From NCBI GenBank assembly GCA_947650365.1, contig OX393553.1, forward strand, positions 35,466,353 through 35,530,352: a DNA stretch of 64,000 nt, given 5' to 3'. The DNA comes from Chamaelirium japonicum. Its lineage: Eukaryota; Streptophyta; Magnoliopsida; Liliales; Melanthiaceae. Positions 24,753-35,847 of the stretch are shown here, piece after piece; position 1 is the stretch's first letter; the number at the start of each line of letters is the position of its first letter. The notes under the pieces were generated by a model. The model saw only the letters and a list, made by a program, of their open reading frames with translations. It had not been told where the DNA came from and ran no database searches. The translations under genes and the position numbers were made by a program.

Positions 24753-25320
24753 CACTACAAAAAAAACAGTTATTACCGACGGACAATATCCGTCGGTAAT
24801 ATTAAAATTTCGTCGGTAATATTATATAGCGACGGAAGATATTTCCGTCGCTGGCTGTCGGGAAAAAAGGCGTCGGGGAAAACAATACGACGGACCAAAT
24901 ATTACCGTCGGTATTAATAATTAATACCGACGGTAATTAGAACGCCGTCGGTAATATTTAATCAATTTAAAACTAATATAATATAGTATTGCCGACGAAC
25001 AATAAGCATCCGTCGGTAATATATAAACATTTTACCGACGAGTATAGTTTATACTGTCGGTAATACTATATATATTACCGACACATATATATATTACCCG
25101 TCGGTAATAATATATATATTACCGACCAAATTAATATCACCGTCGGTAATACTATATATATTACCGACGGATATTTATATTACCCGTCGGTAATACTATA
25201 TATATTACCGACGGATATTATATGCCGTCGGCAAATCATTAATAATTTAAAAAAAATAAAAATATTATTACCGACGGAATAATTTATTTCCGTCGGTAAT
25301 AAGTATCTTTTTTTTTTAAT
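24753..25320. repeat. CACTA-2 left subterminal repeats
   Basis: Dense direct and inverted copies of TTACCGACGG / CCGTCGGTAA, often as inverted pairs about 15-30 bp apart, so local hairpins are possible. The matching set is at 41300-42083. Confidence 0.93.
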
Positions 25321-25734
25321 AAATTTACATAAATAATGTTATTTAATTCCTGTGATTCAATACCACAATATATTACCACAATTTATCAAATATTACCACA
25401 ATTTATCAAATATTACCACAATTTATAAAATATTACCTAAATTGATAAAAAATTACAGCAAATTATCAAATATTACCACAGTTCCCGGCCGACAATTATA
25501 GATAGAAGAAAAAATAACCATATATTACAAAACAATATTTACACAATCCAGAACTGAGAGATGATACATGTCCTATCTCAACCACCCCCGCCCGCCACCA
25601 ACGCCGGTGCTCTCATCGATCCCCTGACGCCGCCCTATCTCAACCACGCCCGCCCACCACCAACGCTGGTGCTCTCATCGATCCCCTGACGCCGCCCTGC
25701 TCCTGCAATTAACATGTATTTGTTAAAAAAATGG
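25321..25734. other. CACTA-2 left inner spacer with two short tandem repeats
   Basis: A roughly 20-bp unit 'tattaccacaatttatcaaa' recurs about four times at 25370-25480. A 63-bp unit starting 'ctatctcaaccac' is present twice at 25572-25699. No gene is visible. Confidence 0.7.
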
Positions 25735-28700
25735 TTTATATCTATAACTGAGTCTAAGCGTTAAAAAATGATAAGTTAGCGTGTTTCGATTTTGAAATAG
25801 GTTTGGATTCGATCCGATCGTCATCGGCTCGGCATCCGGTAATTGGAACTTGGAATTATTCCGTATTTCGGACTTGCGAGCGGGTTCTAATTGGATATTT
25901 GACCAATTTACGCTCCGATTCACCGATTTAGAGTCTAAGTGTTGGAAAATCATAAGTTAGCGTGTTTCGGATATGAAATAGGTTTGGATTCGATCCGATC
26001 GTCATCGGCTCGGCATTCGATAATTCGAACTTGGAATTATTCCGTATTTCGGACTTGCGAGCGGGTTCTAATTGGATATTTGACCAATTTACGCTCCGAT
26101 TCACCGATTTAGAGTCTAAGTGTTGGAAAATCATAAGTTAGCGTGTTTCGGATATGAAATAGGTTTGGATTCGATCCGATCGTCATCGGATCGGCATCCG
26201 GTAATTCGAAGTTGGAATTATTCCGTATTTCGGACTTGCGAGCGGGTTCTAATTGGATATTTGACCAATTTACGCTCCGATTCACCGATTTAGAGTCTAA
26301 GTGTTGGAAAATCATAAGTTAGCGTGTTTCGGATATGAAATAGGTTTGGATTCGATCCGATCGTCATCGGCTCGGCATCCGGTAATTCGAACTTGGAATT
26401 ATTCCGTATTTCGGACTTGCGAGCGGGTTCTAATTGGATATTTGACCAATTTACGCTCCGATTCACCGATTTAGAGTCTAAGTGTTGGAAAATCATAAGT
26501 TAGCGTGTTTCGGATATGAAATAGGTTTGGATTCGATCCGATCGTCATCGGCTCGGCATCCGGTAATTCGAACTTGGAATTATTCCGTATTTCGGACTTG
26601 CGAGCGGGTTCTAATTGGATATTTGACCAATTTACGCTCCGATTCACCGATTTAGAGTCTAAGTGTTGGAAAATCATAAGTTAGCGTGTTTCGGATATGA
26701 AATAGGTTTGGATTCGATCCGATCGTCATCGGCTCGGCATCCGGTAATTCGAACTTGGAATTATTCCGTATTTCGGACTTGTGAGCGGGTTCTAATTGGA
26801 TATTTGACCAATTTACGCTCCGATTCACCGATTTAGAGTCTAAGTGTTGGAAAATCATAAGTTAGCGTGTTTCGGATATGAAATAGGTTTGGATTCGATC
26901 CGATCGTCATCGGCTCAGCATCCGGTAATTCGAACTTGGAATTATTCCGTATTTCGGACTTGCGAGCGGGTTCTAATTGGATATTTGACCAATTTACGCT
27001 CCGATTCACCGATTTAGAGTCTAAGTGTTGGAAAATCATAAGTTAGCGTGTTTCGGATATGAAATAGGTTTGGATTCGATCCGATCGTCATCGGCTCGGC
27101 ATCCGGTAATTCGAACTTGGAATTATTCCGTATTTCGGACTTGCGAGCGGGTTCTAATTGGATATTTGACCAATTTACGCTCCGATTCACCGATTTAGAG
27201 TCTAAGTGTTGGAAAATCATAAGTTAGCGTGTTTCGGATATGAAATAGGTTTGGATTCGATCCGATCGTCATCGGCTCGGCATCCGGTAATTCGAACTTG
27301 GAATTATTCCGTATTTCGGACTTGCGAGCGGGTTCTAATTGGATATTTGACCAATTTACGCTCCGATTCACCGATTTAGAGTCTAAGTGTTGGAAAATCA
27401 TAAGTTAGCGTGTTTCGGATATGAAATAGGTTTGGATTCGATCCGATCGTCATCGGCTCGGCATCCGGTAATTCGAACTTGGAATTATTCCGTATTTCGG
27501 ACTTGCGAGCGGGTTCTAATTGGATATTTGACCAATTTACGCTCCGATTCACCGATTTAGAGTCTAAGTGTTGGAAAATCATAAGTTAGCGTGTTTCGGA
27601 TATGAAATAGGTTTGGATTCGATCCGATCGTCATCGGCTCGGCATCCGGTAATTCGAACTTGGAATTATTCCGTATTTCGGACTTGCGAGCGGGTTCTAA
27701 TTGGATATTTGACCAATTTACGCTCCGATTCACCGATTTAGAGTCTAAGTGTTGGAAAATCATAAGTTAGCGTGTTTCGGATATGAAATAGGTTTGGATT
27801 CGATCCGATCGTCATCGGCTCGGCATCCGGTAATTCGAACTTGGAATTATTCCGTATTTCGGACTTGCGAGCGGGTTCTAATTGGATATTTGACCAATTT
27901 ACGCTCCGATTCACCGATTTAGAGTCTAAGTGTTGGAAAATCATAAGTTAGCGTGTTTCGGATATGAAATAGGTTTGGATTCGATCCGATCGTCATCGGC
28001 TCGGCATCCGGTAATTCGAACTTGGAATTATTCCGTATTTCGGACTTGCGAGCGGGTTCTAATTGGATATTTGACCAATTTACGCTCCGATTCACCGATT
28101 TAGAGTCTAAGTGTTGGAAAATCATAAGTTAGCGTGTTTCGGATATGAAATAGGTTTGGATTCGATCCGATCGTCATCGGCTCGGCATCCGGTAATTCGA
28201 ACTTGGAATTATTCCGTATTTCGGACTTGCGAGCGGGTTCTAATTGGATATTTGACCAATTTACGCTCCGATTCACCGATTTAGAGTCTAAGTGTTGGAA
28301 AATCATAAGTTAGCGTGTTTCGGATATGAAATAGGTTTGGATTCGATCCGATCGTCATCGGCTCGGCATCCGGTAATTCGAACTTGGAATTATTCCGTAT
28401 TTCGGACTTGCGAGCGGGTTCTAATTGGATATTTGACCAATTTACGCTCCGATTCACCGATTTAGAGTCTTAGTGTTGGAAAATCATAAGTTAGCGTGTT
28501 TCGGATATGAAATAGGTTTGGATTCGATCCGATCGTCATCGGCTCGGCATCCGGTAATTCGAACTTGGAATTATTCCGTATTTCGGACTTGCGAGCGGGT
28601 TCTAATTGGATATTTGACCAATTTACGCTCCGATTCACCGATTTAGAGTCTAAGTGTTGGAAAATCATAAGTTAGCGTGTTTCGGATATGAAATAGGTTT

Positions 28701-31700
28701 GGATTCGATCCGATCGTCATCGGCTCGGCATCCGGTAATTCGAACTTGGAATTATTCCGTATTTCGGACTTGCGAGCGGGTTCTAATTGGATATTTGACC
28801 AATTTACGCTCCGATTCACCGATTTAGAGTCTAAGTGTTGGAAAATCATAAGTTAGCGTGTTTCGGATATGAAATAGGTTTGGATTCGATCCGATCGTCA
28901 TCGGCTCGGCATCCGGTAATTCGAACTTGGAATTATTCCGTATTTCGGACTTGCGAGCGGGTTCTAATTGGATATTTGACCAATTTACGCTCCGATTCAC
29001 CGATTTAGAGTCTAAGTGTTGGAAAATCATAAGTTAGCGTGTTTCGGATATGAAATAGGTTTCGATTCGATCGGATCGTCATCGGCTCGGCATCCGGTAA
29101 TTCGAACTTGGAATTATTCCGTATTTCGGACTTGCGAGCGGGTTCTAATTGGATATTTGACCAATTTACGCTCCGATTCACCGATTTAGAGTCTAAGTGT
29201 TGGAAAATCATAAGTTAGCGTGTTTCGGATATGAAATAGGTTTGGATTCGATCGGATCGTCATCGGCTCGGCATCCGGTAATTCGAACTTGGAATTATTC
29301 CGTATTTCGGACTTGCGAGCGGGTTCTAATTGGATATTTGACCAATTTACGCTCCGATTCACCGATTTAGAGTCTAAGTGTTGGAAAATCATAAGTTAGC
29401 GTGTTTCGGATATGAAATAGGTTTGGATTCGATCCGATCGTCATCGGCTCGGCATCCGGTAATTCGAACTTGGAATTATTCCGTATTTCGGACTTGCGAG
29501 CGGGTTCTAATTGGATATTTGACCAATTTACGCTCCGATTCACCGATTTAGAGTCTAAGTGTTGGAAAATCATAAGTTAGCGTGTTTCGGATATGAAATA
29601 GGTTTGGATTCGATCCGATCGTCATCGGCTCGGCATCCGGTAATTCGAACTTGGAATTATTCCGTATTTCGGACTTGCGAGCGGGTTCTAATTGGATATT
29701 TGACCAATTTACGCTCCGATTCACCGATTTAGAGTCTAAGTGTTGGAAAATCATAAGTTAGCGTGTTTCGGATATAAAATAGGTTTGGATTCGATCGGAT
29801 CGTCATCGGCTCGGCATCCGATAATTCGATCTTGGAATTATTCCGTATTTCGGACTTGCGAGCGGGTTCTAATTGGATATTTGACCAATTTACGCTCCGA
29901 TTCACCGATTTAGAGTCTAAGTGTTGGAAAATCATAAGTTAGCGTGTTTCGGATATGAAATAGGTTTGGATTCGATCCGATCGTCATCGGATCGGCATCC
30001 GGTAATTCGAAGTTGGAATTATTCCGTATTTCGGACTTGCGAGCGGGTTCTAATTGGATATTTGACCAATTTACGCTCCGATTCACCGATTTAGAGTCTA
30101 AGAGTTGGAAAATCATAAGTTAGCGTGTTTCGGATATGAAATAGGTTTCGATTCGATCGGATCGTCATCGGATCGGCATCCGATAATTCGAACTTGGAAT
30201 TATTCCGTATTTCGGACTTGCGAGCGGGTTCTAATTGGATATTTGACCAATTTACGCTCCGATTCACCGATTTAGAGTCTAAGTGTTGGAAAATCATAAG
30301 TTAGCGTGTTTCGGATGTGAAATAGGTTTGGATTCGATCCGATCGTCATCGGATCGGCATCCAGTAATTCGAAGTTGGATTTATTCCGTATTTCGGACTT
30401 GCGAGCGGGTTCTAATTGGATATTTGACCAATTTACGCTCCGATTCACCGGTTTAGAGTCTAAGTGTTGGAAAATCATAAGTTAGCGTGTTTCGGATATG
30501 AAATAGGTTTGGATTCGATCCGATCGTCATCGGATCGGCATCCGGTAATTCGAAGTTGGAATTATTCCGTATTTCAGACTTGCGAGCGGGTTCTAATTGG
30601 ATATTTGACCAATTTACGCTCCGATTCACCGGTTTAGAGTCTAAGTGTTGGAAAATCATAAGTTAGCGTGTTTCGGATTTAAAATAGGTTTGGATTCGAT
30701 CCGATCGTCATCGGCTCGGCATCCGATAATTTGAAGTTGGAATTTTTCCGTATTTCGGACTTGCGAGCGGGTTCTAATTGGATATTTGACCAATTTACGC
30801 TCCGATTCACCGATTTAGAGTCTAAGTGTTGGAAAATCATAAGTTAGCGTGTTTCGGATATAAAATAGGTTTGGATTCGATCGGATCGTCATCGGCTCGG
30901 CATCCGATAATTCGAACTTGGAATTATTCCGTATTTCGGACTTGCGAGCGGGTTCTAATTGGATATTTGACCAATTTACGCTCCGATTCACCGATTTAGA
31001 GTCTAAGTGTTGGAAAATCATAAGTTAGCGTGTTTCGGATATAAAATAGGTTTGGATTCGATCGGATCGTCATCGGCTCGGCATCCGATAATTCGAACTT
31101 GGAATTATTCCGTATTTCGGACTTGCGAGCGGGTTCTAATTGGATATTTGACCAATTTACGCTCCGATTCACCGATTTAGAGTCTAAGTGTTGGAAAATC
31201 ATAAGTTAGCGTGTTTCGGATATGAAATAGGTTTGGATTCGATCCGATCGTCATCGGATCGGCATCCGGTAATTCGAAGTTGGAATTATTCCGTATTTCG
31301 GACTTGCGAGCGGGTTCTAATTGGATATTTGACCAATTTACGCTCCGATTCACCGATTTAGAGTCTAAGAGTTGGAAAATCATAAGTTAGCGTGTTTCGG
31401 ATATGAAATAGGTTTGGATTCGATCCGATCGTCATCGGATCGGCATCCGGTAATTCGAAGTTGGAATTATTCCGTATTTCGGACTTGCGAGCGGGTTCTA
31501 ATTGGATATTTGACCAATTTACGCTCCGATTCACCGGTTTAGAGTCTAAGTGTTGGAAAATCATAAGTTAGCGTGTTTCGGATATGAAATAGGTTTGGAT
31601 TCGATCCGATCGTCATCGGATCGGCATCCGGTAATTCGAAGTTGGAATTATTCCGTATTTCGGACTTGCGAGCGGGTTCTAATTGGATATTTGACCAATT

Positions 31701-32390
31701 TACGCTCCGATTCACCGGTTTAGAGTCTAAGTGTTGGAAAATCATAAGTTAGCGTGTTTCGGATATGAAATAGGTTTGGATTCGATCCGATCGTCATCGG
31801 ATCGGCATCCGGTAATTCAAAGTTGGAATTATTCCGTATTTCGGACTTGCGAGCGGGTTCTAATTGGATATTTGACCAATTTACGCTCCGATTCACCGGT
31901 TTAGAGTCTAAGTGTTGGAAAATCATAAGTTAGCGTGTTTCGGATATGAAATAGGTTTGGATTCGATCCGATCGTCATCGGATCGGCATCCGGTAATTCG
32001 ATGTTGGAATTATTCCGTATTTCGGACTTGCGAGCGGGTTCTAATTGGATATTTGACCAATTTACGCTCCGATTCACCGATTTAGAGTCTAAGTGTTGGA
32101 AAATCATAAGTTAGCGTGTTTCGGATATGAAATAGGTTTGGATTCGATCCGATCGTCATCGGATCGGCATCCGATAATTCGAAGTTGGATTTATTCCGTA
32201 TTTCGGACTTGCGAGCGGGTTCTAATTGGATATTTGACCAATTTACGCTCCGATTCATCGGTTTAGAGTCTAAGTGTTGGAAAATCATAAGTTAGCGTGT
32301 TTCGGATATGAAATAGGTTTGGATTCGATCCGATCGTCATCGGATCGGCATCCGGTAATTCGAACTTGGAATTATTCCGTATTTAAAAGA
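25735..32390. repeat. 181-bp satellite-like tandem array, about 37 units
   Basis: The unit length is exactly 181 bp over almost the whole array. The unit starts 'taagtgttggaaaatcataa' and contains 'ggtttggattcgatc' and 'aattacgctccgattcacc'-like words. Units from about 26290 to 29750 are nearly identical; units at the gene-proximal end (29750-32390) carry shared variants. Each unit holds a 68-codon minus-strand frame overlapping the next by 26 bp. Since 181 is not a multiple of three, this is a by-product rather than a repeat protein. The array lies directly downstream of the Transposase_24 gene. A diverged partial unit remains at 32430-32500. Confidence 0.97.
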
Positions 32391-32395
32391 AAAAC

Positions 32396-32428
32396 AGAGG
32401 CTACATCATTACCGGCTACATCATTACC
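32396..32428. repeat. 15-bp direct duplication next to the array
   Basis: The word 'ggctacatcattacc' occurs twice in tandem at the end of the 181-bp array, just before a (GA) tract and the diverged last unit. Confidence 0.85.
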
Positions 32429-32574
32429 ATGAGAGAGAGAGTGACCATTTACGATTCGATTTACCGATTTATAGTCTAAGTGTTGGAAAATCATAAGTGT
32501 GATAATATGATCAAAACTCAAATTAGTAAGATTCATATTTTTTGCTAATATTATAAAGATTAGTAAGTACCTGA

Positions 32575-34275
32575 TCATGAGGATGAGCCACCGCTAGACC
32601 GGCTTATGAATTCATTAAATTTACGCTCCAGTTCCCTGCGAGCTTCTCTTTCCTCATCGAGGGCCTTCTTCTCCGCCTCAACCCTCTGCTCGAGGGCCTG
32701 CCTCTGCTCTCGCTCCGCCTCCATCCTCTGCTCGAGGGCCTGCCTCTGCTCTCGCTCCGCGTCTAGCGCAGACTGCAGCTGAGTGATAGCACCGGTCTGG
32801 GTGTCCCGTGCCCTCGAGCGCATACCCTCTCGTCCAAAGTAGGAGGAGGGCGTGACTCCAAGGCCCGTACAGAGGACACGGCCGTGCGTGGCAGGTCTCA
32901 GCACAGTATCCATCGCTGAGTCGACAGATACTGAGCTGGAGGAGGAGCCGGCCTCGCCCGACGGGGTCACCATAAGTCGCATCCTCTCCTATATAAAAAC
33001 AACCAATGATATTCAATGATATTTTATGGCATATGTATAAGAATATATTAACAGTAATTTAATTACTTACCACTTGCGAGGCAACCCTGTCGTCCAGAAA
33101 TGCCCCATCGATACGCCGCCTCCTAGAGGCCTCAAAAAGGTCAATCCTATTAGGCTCGTGGCCCAAGGACTGTGTCTGTTGGACATATAAAATAAATAGA
33201 CGAGTTAATATAACATGTATAGAGCTTTAAATAATAACAATGTTTGTATCATTTACCAGCTGTTGGGCAAGCTGGGGCATGGAGGTCCTCCCCTTCACTG
33301 GAGCAGGTGTCGTCGAGGCACTTCTATTCTGCTTGCCTACAGCAGATTTCACCTGTGTCAATCGATTAAATTTTGAAACATCAATACAAATTTTTAGTAT
33401 AACATTAAAATAAGTACGAATCAACAAAATTAAAATTATACCTGAAAGCTAGGGGTGGCCCAGTGAGCGACCAAAAACTGTAGAATGTGTAGCGGTGGCG
33501 CGTCTCTCGTCCCGGCCGCAGCCTGTACCTCCTCAGCCGGCTGGCCGACCAAGTAACCGTAGAGCTTGTAGAGCTCGTGACGGTAATCCCTGTACCGCTC
33601 ACCCATCGTCTTCCACAAGTCCTCCCGATGGGTGTCGGTTTCCATGTTCTCCCATTTAAATTTCTCCTGTAAAATCAATTTAGAAACAAGTCATTTTATC
33701 AAATCAAATTATAAAGAAGTACGATATTATTCTAAAATGCTTTAATGAAACTAACGTACCAAAAACTACTGATACATCCTCTCCTTATAGGATGCATCAA
33801 TGTTCTTCCACCCCCTTAACCCCACAATCGGGGCATTCCTCTCCTCCCGTACTATCATGCCGACCCACGTGGCGGCGTCAGAAGATTGCTCGCCCACAAA
33901 GGTATGGCCGCTCCACTGTAGGGACAGCGGCTCGCGTAAGGCCGACAAGCGCCGGGCCGTCGTCACGCCCCGGTCGCCTACGTACCTGGTCGACCCTGCA
34001 AATAAAATATACATCAGTACTGAAGAAGTATTTACAACATGTATAAAACTTTAGATCTAAACATTACCTGTGGGCGTAGACGCTGCAGCCGAGTGCTGAG
34101 CACTGCTCGAAGCTCCGGAGGCTGTGACCACAGCAGGAGCTGGTGTGGAGAGAGGAACAGCACTACCAGATCCGGACGGCTCAGCCTCGGACCCTGGGGT
34201 GGCAGCCGGAGCGCTCTGAGCTACCCCACCCCTGCCTCTGCCTCTGCCTCTACGAACATATGACCGTGATGCCAT
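32575..34275 (-). CDS. Transposase_24 (TNPA-like) gene of CACTA-2, one in-frame TAG
   Basis: Six minus-strand exons with GT-AG introns: 34068-34275, 33760-33995, 33442-33666, 33257-33352, 33071-33175 and 32575-32988. All phases agree. The protein starts MASRSYVRRGRGRGRGG and has an Ala/Ser/Pro-rich stretch. The plant Transposase_24 region follows (WVGMIVREERNAPI, GWKNIDASYKERMYQ, then GYLVGQPAEEV and FLVAHWATPSF). It ends in a coiled coil with a duplicated EREQRQALEQR block. TNPA-like proteins bind subterminal repeats and help the transposase; that role is inferred. A TAG at 33766-33768 interrupts exon 2 just before its donor, probably from CAG. The gene sits between two inverted satellite arrays. 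Confidence 0.85.
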
Positions 34276-34289
34276 CTGAAACAATTTAA

Positions 34290-34442
34290 TTTACATATGA
34301 AACAGTAAGATTTAAGATTTACATATGAAACAATATGAAACAGTTTGATTTATATATGAAACAGTATGATTTACATATGAAACAATATAAAACAATATGA
34401 ACCCGCTCGCAATATGAAACAATATGAAACAATATGAAACAG
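34290..34442. repeat. Short TATGAAACA/ATGATTTACA repeats, gene-side border of right array
   Basis: Tandem copies of words like 'atatgaaacagtatgattta' fill this stretch. The same words border the other side of the right array at 35750-35845. The array thus appears to lie inside a simple-repeat tract just upstream of the Transposase_24 gene. Confidence 0.85.
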
Positions 34443-35735
34443 TTAGACTCTAAATCGGTTAATCGGATCGTAAAGTGGTCAAATATCCAATTAGAACCCG
34501 CTCGGAAGTCCGAAATACGGAATATAATTCCAAGTTCGAATTATCGGATGCCGATCCGATGACGATCGGATCGAATCCAAACCTATTTTATATCCGAAAC
34601 ACGCTAACTTATGATTTTCCAACACTTAGACTCTAAATCGGTGAATCGGAGCGTAAATTGGTCAAATATCCAATTAGAACCCGCTCGCAAGTCCGAAATA
34701 CGGAATAATTCCAACATCGAATTACCGGATGCCGATCCGATGACGATCGGATCGAATCCAAACCTATTTCATATCCGAAACACGCTAACTTATGATTTTC
34801 CAACACTTAGACTCTAAACCGGTGAATCGGAGCGTAAATTGGTCAAATATCCAATTAGAACCCGCTCGCAAGTCCGAAATACGGAATAATTCCAACTTCG
34901 AATTACCGGATGCCGATCCGATGACGATCGGATCGAATCCAAACCTATTTCATATCCGAAACACGCTAACTTATGATTTTCCAACACTTAGACTCTAAAC
35001 CGGTGAATCGGAGCGTAAATTGGTCAAATATCCAATTAGAACCCGCTCGCAAGTCCGAAATACGGAATAAATCCAACTTCGAATTACCGGATGCCGATCC
35101 GATGACGATCGGATCGAATCCAAACCTATTTCACATCCGAAACACGCTAACTTATGATTTTCCAACACTTAGACTCTAAATCGGTGAATCGGAGCGTAAA
35201 TTGGTCAAATATCCAATTAGAACCCGCTCGCAAGTCCGAAATACGGAATAATTCTAAGTTCGAATTATCGGATGCCGAGCCGATGACGATCCGATCGAAT
35301 CCAAACCTATTTTATATCCGAAACACGCTAACTTATGATTTTCCAACACTTAGACTCTAAATCGGTGAATCGGAGCGTAAATTGGTCAAATATCCAATTA
35401 GAACCCGCTCGCAAGTCCGAAATACGGAATAATTCCAAGTTTGAATTATCGGATGCCGAGCCGATGACGATTCGATCGAATCCAAACCTATTTTATATCC
35501 GAAACACGCTAACTTATGATTTTCCAACACTTAGACTCTAAATCGGTGAATCGGAGCGTAAATTGGTCAAATATCCAATTAGAACCCGCTCGCAAGTCCG
35601 AAATACGGAATAATTCCAAGTTCGAATTATCGGATGCCGATCCGATGACGATCCGATCGAATCGAAACCTATTTCATATCCGAAACACGCTAACTTATGA
35701 TTTTCCAACTCTTAGACTCTAAATCGGTGAATCGG
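34443..35735. repeat. 181-bp satellite-like array in opposite orientation, about 7 units
   Basis: These are the same units as at 25735-32390 but reverse-complemented, so the two arrays form a large inverted repeat around the Transposase_24 gene. Variants (for example NIELPD, NFELPD, then the LSDAEPM/FYIRN type twice in the minus-frame translation) appear in a similar outward order on both sides. Confidence 0.96.
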
Positions 35736-35739
35736 TCGG

Positions 35740-35847
35740 ATCGTAAATCGGTGAAACGGTATGATTTACATATGAAACGGTATGATTTACATATGAATCG
35801 GTGAAACAGTATGATTTAAATATGAAACAATTTGATTTACATACGGT
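35740..35847. repeat. Short TATGAAACGG/ATGATTTACA repeats, outer border of right array
   Basis: Copies of 'tatgaaacggtatgattta' and variants lie between the right satellite array and the TNP2 stop codon. They match the tract at 34290-34442. Confidence 0.85.

Noticed and set aside
25735..32390. CRISPR-like array
   Set aside because: The whole 181-bp unit is repeated. There are no short repeats with unique spacers, and the context is a plant genome.
25735..35735. Dozens of 68-codon frames, one per repeat unit, as a protein family
   Set aside because: They are overlapping by-products of a 181-bp unit whose length is not a multiple of three. They lack a shared long frame and appear on whichever strand follows the array orientation.
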